A stretch of DNA of 64,000 bases from positions 496,001 through 560,000 of the forward strand of contig VNWV01000001.1 of the NCBI GenBank assembly GCA_009801085.1, written 5' to 3'. The notes under the pieces are model-generated. The model had not been told where the DNA came from. It saw nothing but the letters and a program-made list of their open reading frames with translations, and did not search any database. Each line of letters opens with the position of its first letter. Position 1 is the first letter of the stretch. A program made the position numbers and the translations under genes. Origin of the DNA: Lasiodiplodia sp. COLG20 (Eukaryota; Ascomycota; Dothideomycetes; Botryosphaeriales; Botryosphaeriaceae). This document shows, in pieces, positions 23,278 to 33,975 of this stretch.

Positions 23278-25074
23278 TCACGTCGTGTAGATGAAGTGCG
23301 GACTCCCATCTCCCAACTCCTCAATCTGGTCCGGCGTCAAGCCGGACGTCTTCCAGTCCTCCTTCCCCGCCGCCCTCCGCCTATTGGCGTGCGAATAATA
23401 CCACGACAGGAAAGCCATGATGGCGACGGCGACAAGGGCAAGGCTGAGCGTCACCGAGTGCCCGCGATGGTATTGGGGGCCTTCAGACTTGGGATATATC
23501 TGAGGAGGGATATTAGTCGACATCCTTCCACACTCCGGGAGGGGGAAAAAAAAAGGAAAGAACAACAACTTACATAACTCATCATAATCCCCCCCGTATT
23601 CACACCCATAACATTCATCGCAAGCGCCACCGCCCTCTTCCCATACCTCGGCATATTCGCCGCCACCCACGCAATGCACACTCCCGACGCCGCATACATC
23701 CCCAGCGGAATCACCATGCAGCCCGCATAACCCGCCGCACCACCATGCGTCGTCAACAGGATAACGTATCCCGCGCACGCCACCAGCGTCGCCGCCACCG
23801 CGACGGCCCCTCTCCGCTGCAGCCGGTCCGACACCCAGGCCACCAGCAAGCACGAAATGATGCCGCCGGTGTAGCACGGGATCGTCATGGCCTGCACCAT
23901 CAGGACGGACCAGTCGGGATTCAGCCCGCGGATGATGGTCGGCAGGAACGTGCTGTAGCCGTAGATCATGGTCGCGGTGCAGAAGCCGGCCGCCGAGAAG
24001 AGGTAGAGCTTCCAGTCGCGCAGGGCGGCCGAGACGTCGGCGCGCTGCAGCTTCTCGGCCGCCGCGGTGCGCGAGGTGGCGTAGCGGGCTTGCCGGGCGC
24101 GGAGGAGCGTTTTCTCGGAGGGGGTGAGGTAGCGTGCGGATTCGGGGGAGTCGGCGAGGAAGATGAAGGCGACGACGGCGAAGAGGCAGGTCGGTATGCC
24201 TTCGAGGATCATGATCCAGCGCCAGCCGCGGTAGCCGAGCGTGCCGTCCATGTGGCTGGCCCCAAGTCATTGGTCAGTGTTGCTATATATAGGGGTTGAG
24301 GGCTGATGGGTTCAGCTGCTTACCCGATGCCGTAGGCGAGGAGACCTCCGAATGCTCCGGCGATGCTGCTGTTCATCATGAACAGCGCCAGACGCATGGC
24401 CAGTTCTTTCTTCGTGTAGAAGCACGTCAGGTACAGCGCGACGCCGGGGAAGAAACCGCCTTCGAAGATGCCTAGTAGTAGGCGGAGCGATACTAGGTCG
24501 GCGAAGTTCTGGGCCAGGCCGGTGCACGTGGCGACGATGCCCCAGGTGAAGGTGATGAACTGGGGTAGATGTTAGTTGAAGTAGAGATAAAGAGGGTTGG
24601 GCTTGCTCACGGGGATCCAGCGCGAAGGGCCGACGCGCTTGATGATCAGGTTGGATGGCATCTCGACGAGAACGTAGGTGACGAAGAAGAGGGACAGTGC
24701 GATGGGGAATTGCTGGCCGGTGAGATTCAGGTCCTCCTCCAGCCCGTATAGCCGCGCGTTTCCTTGCGTCGCCCAGATATTAGAAGATGCGGAAAGCTGC
24801 AAGGGACGCGCATACGTCTTTGCTGCTTACCGATGTTGATGCGATCGAGGAAACTGCACACGTAGAGGGGTGCTACCACTGGCAGGATGTGCCAGTCCAG
24901 CTTCCGGAGCAGCCTTTTCTCCGCCTCGTGGTCGATGTCGGGCGATTCGGACTGCGTATCAGATGCGTCAGGGGATTCGATCTTCGTATCCGCTGTGATC
25001 ACGCTTGGTGCCGTCATGATTGTGAATTGACTCAGTATCTTGTTTTGTTCAGAGTGCAGAGATGTGGTGGACAT
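23278..25074 (-). CDS. MFS transporter, Dal5/Tna1-like anion:cation symporter family
   Basis: Five exons, complement(23278-23499, 23574-24255, 24324-24559, 24611-24762, 24831-25074), give 511 aa; an alternative start at 25017 gives 492 aa. It begins with a polar tail, then the family motif LLRKLDWHILPVV..L.FLDRINIGNA and TM1-2 VEMPSNLIIKRVGPSRWIP. The signature loop is LVSLRLLLGIFEGGFFPGVALYLTCFY, followed by YGIGHMDGTLGYRGWRWIMILEG. A second six-helix half follows (MVQAMTIPCYTGGIISCLLVAW, MPRYGKRAVALAMNVMGVNTGGI). Family members import nicotinate, allantoate, pantothenate or similar organic anions with protons at the plasma membrane. The substrate here is unknown. All four introns are GT..AG and in phase. 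The stop is 176 bases from that of HET gene 2, convergent, with a long T-run between them. Confidence 0.9.
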
Positions 25075-27747
25075 ATTGAACGTGCGCACACTCCACTCGC
25101 TCCAAGAGTCGCTTCTTATGTTATCCTCATATTCGGATTCAAAACCGAGCTCTTGCACTCCCGTCTATTTTTGATTTTTGCCTTCTTTGGGCCGTGTACT
25201 GCGGAGGCGGGCACAAGCTCTCCAAGAGTTTATGATCATCTCAAGGCCAATGGGTGTGGCTGAATCTTGTCACACGTGGCCCTCGAATGTCCGATCCAGG
25301 GAACAGTCAGTTATCTCTTGCTGCCTCATCGCTTGGTAGAGCCAAATGCGGACAGCGATGATCAAATGGTTGAGTTGAAAATTAGGATGGGTCGGAAAGT
25401 TAAAGTGCAATTGTCCGAATGGATATTTGGACCGAACCGAGGCACCGAAGCCTGCGCTGACAAATTTTGAGCAACTGCCATATTGGGTCTTATAGCTCGC
25501 ATGTTAAGAAATCATGTGAATTCTGCCTCCTTGCACCTGTATCAGACAGATCAGTGACATGATTGGACTCAACTCACGAGAGTTCACAGAAAAAGACGCA
25601 GATAGCTGATATGACTCGGGGACTGAGATTGTGAGGCTTTGTGGAAGATGTAGTACATAGGAAAATCCCGCGCGCCTCCGCAGAGATCGACACGATCCAG
25701 ATCAGCCTGCCCAATCGGGCAAATAGGATAAGCATCGGTCTCTTTTTGGGCAGATCGACGTGGTAAGGCTGCAGTGCCCTTCTTTCGTCCGTTCATGTCT
25801 CACGGTTGTGCGACCGAAGTGCGAGAAAGGACAAAGCAAACAGAGTAAAGCACCACGAACTACAATGGCTGATTTGTGATACCCCTCTACACTTCCGAGG
25901 TCATTGAAACGGCTTCCCGAATTGCCGAATTGCTTCCTTGTTGAGTTTCAAATTCAATTTTCGTCTGATATGCCTGATTCCACAGTTGGGCTGTCTTTTT
26001 CGGCCATGAGCGGTTGAAGACTCCAATGAGACGGTCATCTCTCGACCTTGGAGGGAATCGAAATGATACACAGAGAACAATGTTGAATGCACATAGTGAG
26101 GTCAGGACGACGTGATGCTAAGGCTGTTGAACGAGCATTCCTGTGGTTATGTGCAGTGGAGGTGTCCATCCGATTGGACAGTCTAAATAAACTTAGCACT
26201 TATTCGGAGGGAAGTTTAAACTGACTTCCACCGCATGTCATCGCATACTCTCGGTTACTTAAGGCCACGCCACGAACGGCTGAACCTTCCTGGAAAATTC
26301 CCCACCGTACCGCTCCGTTGGCTTCTGCAGTAACTTCATTGAATTTTGCGTAATGTTGAGATGCACGACATTGTTATAAATCAGTCTTGTATCCCAGATC
26401 GGATTGTTCGTTGGCCTCAAACACTTCTTATCGACAGATATCACACCACGTGTATTGTAGCAAATACTGGAGCTCTCAATAGATCAGACGACAAGTATCT
26501 GATGCAATGCTGGGTGAAAATTCGAGCTAGACTGGGTAGCGTTGAAAGAAGGGCAATGTGAGTGCAAAGTGCAACATCACGGGCGATAGTCCATAAAATC
26601 AGTCTTACATAATTATCATAGATGATGCAAACACATACTAGTGTTCTGCATAACATTTGCCGATGCGAACACCGGAGTTGGGCGGAACAAACGTCTCGCT
26701 TATTTAGTGTGTTCCTCATGTAGCTAGTCCAGATCGTAACAACACATTACTACCAGTCTTTAGAGTTAGCAGTCCACCAAACAACAGCACTATTGTACGA
26801 AGGAAATCTCAAATGACAAGCAAACATGGAGCTGAGAGTCGAAGCGGGCTTGGAGAATGTGGGGCTCCGCAATGAATTGGGCCGAGAAAGACGAAGTTAT
26901 GCTCGAAACAGATGAAGATCGTGTCCGTAGCTTCCGGATTTAGTGAGCACACCATCTTCCGCCGCTCTCTTTGGCGTCCGGTGGGCTCTGTTTCATTTTC
27001 ATTCGTGGACGTGTTTTAGGGGCATGGCCAAGACACGGCCAAGAAGTCTCGTGTTAGAAGTGTTACCCCGCAGTCCCTATTTTAGAGCAAATCGTCGGAA
27101 CAACTTCCAGCGAGATGAAGGCGGGCCGTCGACCAAGAGGTTGGCGTTTCATGGACGAAACAGTCAAGAGATGCACAGGTGCAAACACGCCACCAGATGA
27201 AAGGTAGGCCATTATTGTTACGCAGCGCATTCCCCTTCAGACGAACGCATTTACACACCTTCCATCTTCAACTAATTGTCGATCAATATAAGATCTACAG
27301 GAGAGCACTGTAGCCGAATACAAGCGAGAAGAATAGCATGGGTCACTGCGCCTAGGCGGACGATATCATAGGTCGAGACTGCTGACGTCTGTTGTTTTCG
27401 GCAGTCGACAGGCCTCGAAACAAACATGCCGGTCTTCGGCTACACCACCCCCGGCATACTTAACACCACCAGCAAAAGGCGCTTGGGCGCCAAGGCGGCT
27501 CTGTGTGTCATGTTTCTTGTCATTTTCTTGTCGCCTCATGCTTAGTAGTTTGTTTCTACTTCAATTGGTGGGTCAATAACCCTGCACGAACGGCAGAGGT
27601 GCTCAACATCCGGCGGAGAACAGCCTCCGCATCATGCGGCGGACTTTTTGTCTCCACCCCTTTCGAAGTTTATAAACAAGCCGCCTCCCCCTTCTCCGGA
27701 CCACGATCCATCAAACCATACCCACAAAACAAAAGGGCACCTCCACC
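25075..27747. other. Gene-poor AT-rich gap of about 2.7 kb
   Basis: Between the MFS gene (-) and the beta-helix gene (+), both transcribed away from it. No frame above about 90 codons and no recognisable domain, RNA gene or repeat pair was seen. The left end should contain the MFS promoter. The right end has a TATA box at 27671. It may be eroded transposon sequence, but nothing in it proves that. Confidence 0.5.
27671..27676 (+). promoter_or_regulatory. TATA box of secreted beta-helix gene
   Basis: A clean tataaa lies 72-77 bases upstream of the ATG at 27748, in a C/A-rich leader. Good position for a TATA-driven, regulated secreted-protein gene. Confidence 0.5.
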
Positions 27748-28812
27748 ATGACCCGATTCGCAATCCTCCCGGCAGTCCTCGGACTCGCCTCCCTGGCCCA
27801 GGCCCAGTGCGGTTCCGGCTCCCCCGACGCAAGCGTCACGGGCTCAGGCAGCTCCTTCGTCGCCACGGCCGGCGGCAGCGAAGTGTACTCGGGCTCCTCG
27901 TACCTCGAGGCCATCCAAACCGCCATCGACTCGGTCAGCAGCGGCCAGCGCATCGCCGTCATCGCATCCGGCTCGATCGGCGGCAGCACCATCACTCTGG
28001 ACAGCGGCAAGATCTTCGAAGGCTGCGGCACCATCGACGTGGCCAACAACGCCGGCAAGGGCGCCATCGAATCGACCGGCACGACCGACGTGCAGATCCC
28101 GTACCTCAGCATGACCGGCGCGCCCTACTTCGGGCTGCGCTTCTCGGGCACGACCAACCTCGTCCTCGGCGAGATCACCATGAACCTCAGCGGCGGCATC
28201 GGCATCCGCTTCGACCGCGACGCCGCCGCCAACAAGAACGTCAAGATGGGCACCATCCGCGTCACCGGCGCCGGCAGCCACGCCGTCGAGACGTGGAACA
28301 TCGACGGCCTGACCATCGACAGCGTCATTGCGCGGAACTGCGGCGAGTGCGGCTTGCTGCTGCAGGCGACGACGAACGCGCAGGTGGGGCTGGTCGACGG
28401 CGACGAGGTCGGCGGCAGCACGGGCTACGCGACGCTGCGCTTTGCGAACCAGAATGGCCGTCTTTCGAGCGGCAGCTACGAGAAGAACGTCTTCATCGAC
28501 CGCGTCGTCTCGCGCGGTGGTGGCCGCGGCGTGTTCTGCGTCTCGGAATCGGGCGGTGCCGAGATCACCGAGATTGATCTGGCGGACAACAACAACAACG
28601 CTATCCTCATCGAGAACTGCTATGGTGTGTCGATCCTGGGCGGCACGGTCCAGGGTGGGGGTGAAGTGCGTATTGCCGCTCGTGACGAGTTTGAGAACAC
28701 CCGCGACATCTCCATCACTGCGACTGTGAACGATAACACTGTTCGCGAGTCGCCTTGTGGTGAGAACATCACTTGGAACTTGTCTGGCAATGCTGCGCAG
28801 AACGTCTGCTAG
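27748..28812 (+). CDS. Secreted right-handed beta-helix (pectate-lyase-fold-like) protein
   Basis: Single exon, 354 aa. It begins with a clear signal peptide (MTRFAILPAVLGLASLAQAQ, cleavage after AQA). The mature protein has repeated short strands separated by Asn/Gly turns (GSIGGSTITLDSG, FEGCGTIDVANN, GTTNLVLGEITMNLSGGIGIRF, NIDGLTIDSVIARNCG, AEITEIDLADNNNNAILIENC, VSILGGTV), the spacing of a parallel beta-helix. Cysteine pairs occur at the N-terminal cap and mid-helix. Pectate lyases, polygalacturonases and rhamnogalacturonases share the fold, but I do not see the catalytic signature of any one of them (for example no NTD..D..HG set). It could be a polysaccharide-active enzyme or a binding protein of the wall or apoplast. 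Strong GC codon bias suggests high expression. Confidence 0.82.
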   Translation: MTRFAILPAVLGLASLAQAQCGSGSPDASVTGSGSSFVATAGGSEVYSGSSYLEAIQTAIDSVSSGQRIAVIASGSIGGSTITLDSGKIFEGCGTIDVANNAGKGAIESTGTTDVQIPYLSMTGAPYFGLRFSGTTNLVLGEITMNLSGGIGIRFDRDAAANKNVKMGTIRVTGAGSHAVETWNIDGLTIDSVIARNCGECGLLLQATTNAQVGLVDGDEVGGSTGYATLRFANQNGRLSSGSYEKNVFIDRVVSRGGGRGVFCVSESGGAEITEIDLADNNNNAILIENCYGVSILGGTVQGGGEVRIAARDEFENTRDISITATVNDNTVRESPCGENITWNLSGNAAQNVC

Positions 28813-29651
28813 GTGGTGGCCTTTTGAATGCGAGGTGTTATGTATATATTTGTTATCTGTATATGTCTTGGTCTCGATGGAAAAGTAAATACTCGTGTAA
28901 AAACTTGATCTTTTGAGGGCGATCTGAAGGCTTTCACGGTGACTGAGGTGTCTAATTCCGTCTTGCGGTAAAGATGAGTGAAGTCACGGTTTGTTTGCTT
29001 GTGAATGCTGTTGGTTATTTGATTCTGCCGTTGACGTGCTCCCTCGAATCACTTTGCATTCAATGGCACTTGCTCAGGCCATCCATACGCTGTATCAAGG
29101 TATAAAGCTCTTCGATTCAACGCCTTCACACCCAATGTTATGGCTGTTAGTTCTGTTAATAGTTCCAACGTTGGATTTGGGGTATACTCCGGTGTTTTGG
29201 AGGTCTTATTATGGTGTTGCTTCGGGCACGGACGGTCGGATGCTTCAGGCAGTAAATGTAATGCAGCACTGAGCATTTTGTTTGTGCTGTTACCTTTGGA
29301 GTTGATTCTAGTCTCATGGTGCCTTTTGATTAGTCCAGTCGAGCGGTGTTGCTTCGAGCACAGGTGGCAGATCACTACCCTGAGCAGTGTCAAGGCCCCG
29401 CCCTTCCCCCAGGCAGCAATAAAAATGCGGCACAGTAAACAGCAAAGTTGCCGGGCTTCAAAGCGGCGCAGCCCAAACTCTCGTAAGTTTCGCAAAAAGA
29501 TGATTCATTCTGCATCCGGTGATAGGCGGACCCCGTGGAGCGGAGTGATGATGAACATATCCAAGGTGGCATGTGACTACTGTCTATACATATTAGTCTT
29601 GCCGTGTACAACTCTCCCGTAACATCACTCCCTCTTCTTACTTTTCAACCA
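28813..29651. other. Intergenic
   Basis: 3' flank of the beta-helix gene (AT-rich 28830-28910) and upstream of the ankyrin pseudogene. The 160-codon frame at 29140-29622 has no domain and poor codon use. Nothing else is seen. Confidence 0.5.
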
Positions 29652-30494
29652 ATGGTGACCCGAAACGAAGTTCTTCAGGCTTGCGCCGATCAGTCGCCCG
29701 AAGCAGTCATCTCGCTCGCGCATACATGTCCCGACCCGCCGGCTGAAATATATTTGGCGCACAAGGCAGCACAGAATGGCAACTCCGTACTACTCCACTG
29801 GCTGCTACATAATGCCGCCACTCCCTTATCCTGTGGTACGCTCCTCAACGTAGCCGCCAGCGCTCTCTCGAAGCCCTGCATACAAGTCCTACTGGACGAC
29901 GGCCTCGATATCAACCTAGCCAACGACCCTGACATGGACGTCGCCAACGACAACATTGGCGGTGTCATCTACCGCGCTCTGCGCAACCCTAACTGCACCG
30001 AAGACTTCATCGCCTGGCTGCTCGAGCGGGGCGCTGATCCGAACGTGGTAGATGCCGCCTGGCAGCGGCATACCTTAGTCTAAGCCATGACCCACGGCCC
30101 TGATGGCTCTATGCCCATCGTGAAGATGCTCATCACCCACGGCGCGGACGTGAACAGGGCGAAGGCATTGCATTTTGCCGCGTCGTGCAACGATGTCAAG
30201 AAAGCGACGTTTCTCGTAGAAGAGGCGGGCGCGAATGTCAATGAGCCGGGCGTGCCTGAGAAGGATTTCTACTGGGAACGAGGTCCTGGGACTCCTTTAC
30301 ATACCCCGGTGGCGAGAGGCCACTCCCGTGTCGCCCATTATCTTTTGAAGAAAGGCGCTAGCTTGGACGTCAGAGATGCGATAAAGGGGATGACACCGTT
30401 CGAGGTGGCTGAGGATCGTTGGGGGCCGCCAAGTGTTCTATCCATCCTGAAGATACGGCGTAAGAAGCGTCAGCGGGATGAGCCTGGGGCGTAG
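29652..30494 (+). pseudogene. Ankyrin-repeat protein gene with one in-frame stop
   Basis: The frame from ATG 29652 runs through ankyrin-type repeats and hits TAA at 30081-30083. It then continues in the same frame to a stop at 30492-30494. Without the stop the product would be about 280 aa. Repeats before the stop include GNSVLLHWLLHNAATPL, CIQVLLDDGLDINLAN and FIAWLLERGADPNVVDAA. Repeats after it include PIVKMLITHGADVNRAKALHFAA, KATFLVEEAGANVNEPG and HTPVARGHSRVAHYLLKKGASLDVRD. The TAA sits at the conserved start of a repeat, where a tyrosine or similar codon would be expected. No GT..AG intron of credible length could remove it. Either a recent nonsense mutation, a sequencing error, or two short products (143 aa, and 135 aa from ATG 30087). 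Function unknown. Confidence 0.72.
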
Positions 30495-31525
30495 TTCGAG
30501 AATGAAAGCGCGGTGAAGCCGTTTAACCCGCCAAACCTGCCGGATTGGAGAAGAATGTGCTATATAAAAATATTTTGACAGCGCATCTGCCACGTGCGAC
30601 CATAGGTGGTCGTGTTCTCGGGAACAGACCGCCCGGCTTACAGCCGATGTCAGGTACCAAGGGCCCACATGGGTGGCGGTGATCCAGCACGATGGTTGAT
30701 CCAGTTGCTTTGATCCGACTGTTTGGAGTTAGCTTTCCTACTGTATACAAAACACCCCTTAGTTAGACACTTGTTTCTTAGTGGAACGAGCCTACCGTTA
30801 CATCATTCTTCGTACCTCAGTCTCAGTCGCCTTCAATCGAAGAAAGGCCGAGCTGCCGCCGCCAGTCGCCCCAGCTGCACTCGTATTGCTATTTAGCGGC
30901 TCCGCCCGCTGTAACGCATGGTGTGCCAACTACACCGATGTTTGGCAGCTTTTCTGCGGTAGAATTTGGAGTCGTAAAGAATTGCATACCTGTAATGAAA
31001 TAAGTCTCCTACAACTCTATTGAACATTGCGTGTGAAGCTTACTGTGCTATCTTGGCAAAATGTTAGTGTCGCACGCGCCAATTGATCCGCGCGTAGAGA
31101 TTTCTGCCTGATTCTTAGCATAAATTACGCTCTTGGCAACTTCTCACGCTCTGTGATAAGTGAAGGAGCTGACGTGCGAGAAACTTTGGTGTTTCGCACA
31201 CAAAAGAAGGTAGAAGCTGTGAGGCTCACACCCCCTGAGCTGTGCCACCATTCCAACATTAGTTTGCCCAGATACCGTGTTCTGATTCGTTCGTATTCGT
31301 GATTTATTTTTAGGCGTGATGCTTATCCTTGGCGGCGAATCCTGCGGGCCCGGCAGACCCGTAAAAGAAGGATCGCTTAACAATCTACAGTGGAGACGTC
31401 CGTATCGTTCATTATAAAGTTACGGATAAGTCGCGCCTCAGCACACCAAAGATATTAAACCTCACCATCGCTTTCCTTGCACAACCGTTCGTTGTTTACT
31501 GTTTGCAATTCGTTAATACTTCATA
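30495..31525. other. Intergenic
   Basis: Separates the ankyrin pseudogene from the Ecm33-like gene. Mixed composition; small frames only. The last ~80 bases are a C/T-rich leader for the Ecm33-like gene. Nothing else is seen. Confidence 0.5.
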
Positions 31526-32699
31526 ATGGCTGCTCAAAATTGGTTCCGCGCGGCGATCGTGTCGAGTGTCTGCCTCGGCCTCGCTTCTGCTGCTGGTAAG
31601 TTTCAGGAGTTCCTCTTTTTGACCACCATTGATACTGACTGCCACAACAGACAGCTGTTCCGGAACTACCACCGTCAGCAGCAAGGCCGACGCAACATCC
31701 CTGGCCAGCGCTTGCAAGACATACTCGGGAACCGTCGCCGTCGCCACCGGAGCCTCTGACGAAATCGACCTGGAAATCGAAAAGAGCTCCTTCGTCGTCG
31801 GCAACACGAAGCTCACATCGCTGGAGGGCGGCGCGGACGATGCCGTGCTAGAGAACATCAACGTGTACTCCAACAGCGACCTCGAGGACATCACCTTCGA
31901 GGGCACGCACGCCAGCAACATCACCATCGGCGCCAACAGCGCCAAGGCCGAGATCTCCTTCCCGCACCTCAAGGAAGCCGTCGACATCGAGATCGCCAAC
32001 GCCTCGTCCATCGACCTCGCCAAGCTCGAGTCCATGCCCCGCGGCGCCCTCCACATCTACGGTGGCAACCTGGAGAAGCTCGACCTGGCCGAGTTCCGCG
32101 AGGTCAGCGACGGCCTCATCCTGGAGGACCTGCCCAAGCTCACCGAGCTGTCCGCCCCGGAGTTCACGCGCATCATGGACCGCGGCGCGCTGACCATCAG
32201 CAACACCGGCCTGACCGAGCTGTCGCTGCCCAAGCTGCAGCTGGTCTTCTCCTCGCTGTACCTGTCGGGCGACTTCAAGACCGTCGACCTGCCGCTGCTG
32301 ACGTCCGTCGGCGGCGACATCTACATGAAGGGTTCCAAGGACTTCGACTGCGATGCTTTCTCTGAGCAGTTCAAGGACATGGCTACCGACAACGGCAAGA
32401 CGTTCAAGTGCGTGGCTGGCGACGATTCGGACGACTCGGACGCTCAGAGCGCGAAGCCGAGCACCTCGTCGACTTTCAGCTCCGCCTCGTCGTCGGGCAG
32501 CAGCAGCAGCAGCAGCACTGCCTCGAGCACTGCCTCTGGCACTTCCTCGAGCGCATCGTCGTCGGGCACTGCTGCGAGCGCGTCGGGCTCCGCTACGCCG
32601 TCTGCTGCTGCCAACGACAACTCTTCTGCTGCAGCATTCAAGGTGGGTATGGCCACTCTTGGAGGTGTTTTCGGTCTTCTTTCTTTCTTCTTGTGCTAG
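31526..32699 (+). CDS. Ecm33/Sps2-like GPI-anchored cell-wall protein
   Basis: Exons 31526-31595 and 31651-32699 give 372 aa. The first exon encodes a signal peptide (MAAQNWFRAAIVSSVCLGLASAA); the intron falls just after it, as is common in this family. The mature protein starts at a CSGTTTVSSKADATSLASAC region and has leucine-rich receptor-L-like repeats (TKLTSLEGG, LEDITFEGTHASNITI, FPHLKEAVDIEIANAS, LEKLDLAEF, LPKLTELSAPEF, TGLTELSLPKL, SVGGDIYMKGS). A Ser/Ala-rich stalk follows from about residue 280, then a C-terminal hydrophobic GPI signal (FKVGMATLGGVFGLLSFFLC). Ecm33 proteins support wall integrity and mannan/glucan organisation at the plasma membrane and wall. The match to the family is good; orthology to Ecm33 itself is not proven. 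Confidence 0.88.
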
Positions 32700-33275
32700 A
32701 GTTGGTTCTGAGCGGCTATGACCAGTTGAATTTGTACCTGTATTTACGGCTAGAATATGTGTTTAGATTACCCTTATGTACATGTTGGAGGTTTCGAATA
32801 GAGCGAGGAGATCTGTTTATACCCTTGAAGTTTTAATACTTAATTGATTTGATGCGTTCCGATTGACATGTGCTAAATGTGAGGATTAACGAGCCTTAAT
32901 AGTGGAAGGGTCGATGGCATGTTGTCACGAACCCTAGAGTACAAGGGTCTACACAGGGGAAAAGCGAGTTACAGGAGAGAACGTAGAGAAAGGTGGACGT
33001 TGATGGCTCGTGGGGGGAAACAGAGAAGAAAATTGTATCCCCTGGCTAGCGTATACTAAGGCGCCAGTACACGGGCTAATGACGTCTTCGCTGGTCTCTC
33101 GATGCAGAAAGTACAAAGCTAACTAGAATTTAACAAACTCTACGCCGATTGTACAGGGCATGAGAAAAGCAAAAAGATATAGCTGTTGCCCCGCGCGGGA
33201 GCTACTTCAACCTGCATTATAAAAAAGATCGAGGACCCCCTCTATGGTTCCGAAAAAAGCAAAAAAATATGCTGT
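32700..33275. other. Intergenic, possible LTR debris
   Basis: 3' flank of the Ecm33-like gene to about 32880. From about 32923 (tgttgtcacgaaccctagag) the sequence changes character, with short AG-rich runs and no coding potential, up to the tRNA fragment. The start resembles fungal LTR ends, but no terminal repeat partner was found in the window. Confidence 0.35.
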
Positions 33276-33361
33276 CATCCGACGCGGGACTCGAACCCGC
33301 AGCCTCCAGATGCCACGATCTTCAGAAGATAAGTAGAAGTCTGGCGCGCTACCATTCTATA
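33276..33361 (-). tRNA. tRNA-Arg(UCU) remnant with 22-nt intron, 5' part degenerate
   Basis: On the minus strand the T-arm is intact (gcggg, loop ttcgagt, cccgc; 33300-33284), giving a good B box. The anticodon stem pairs ccaga (33344-33340) with tctgg (33310-33306). The loop reads ct-TCT-a, then a 22-nt insert (33333-33312) directly after the base 3' of the anticodon, the standard position of nuclear tRNA introns, then a. The 3' half of the D-arm (aatggta gcgc) is present. However the 5' D-stem strand and 5' acceptor strand do not pair: the 3' acceptor gtcggat would need atccgac, but the sequence is about aatgttata. The A box is therefore damaged. I call it a broken tRNA-Arg gene or 3' fragment, not a functional one. 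Confidence 0.65.
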
Positions 33362-33975
33362 ACATTGTTAGTTTTCATTGTACTAGCGCGACAATGGAAG
33401 TGATTACTTACGCGCCAGCCGGACGAGATAATTGGTCGCCCAATCTTGCTTGGGATATCATTTGGACGCGAACATTATGGATTATATAGTGCAAATTTTT
33501 GTTGCCGACGTAGTGCCGACAAGCGCGGTTCCACCAAGCCATCTGAGATCAATGTTTCGTAGGCGCTCAACCCTTCCCGAAAAGCAATACGAAGAGAATT
33601 CGACGTGAGTACATTCTGCAAATTTCTTTTTAGTTTTTGGCTTACTGTTGTACAAGCCTTGCTGCCGGTTGATTCATTCCACCTTCATCGAAGCTGACTG
33701 GCTCTTGTTATGCAGGGATGCAGCCCCGCCTTTTGCTGACACACATGACGCCCGACTCACTGTAGCCACTAGACATCAGTTCGTGCTGTCTGGCAGCTTC
33801 AGCCTCGCATTCAAGAATGTGATCTGACGGCCTGCCTTGGATCTGTCTCTTCCAGCTGCTTTCCTCTCGTGCGCTTCCGACAATTGAGACCACCGAAGCA
33901 TCCGAGTATTTAGCAAATCTCACTAAACTTACTCTACTCGTTGGTCAATGTGGGCTGTCTTTCGCTGAGCGAACA
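33362..33975. other. Intergenic, upstream of HET gene 3
   Basis: Mixed-composition spacer; the short minus-strand frame at 33708-33923 has no recognisable feature. Contains the promoter of HET gene 3. Confidence 0.5.

Noticed and set aside
27648..28577. 309-codon plus-strand open frame, very Arg/His-rich
   Set aside because: Frame-shifted shadow of the beta-helix gene, which has a signal peptide and ordered repeats.
30040..30090. Intron that would remove the ankyrin stop
   Set aside because: The only GT..AG pairs across 30081 give introns of about 8-30 bases, too short to splice.
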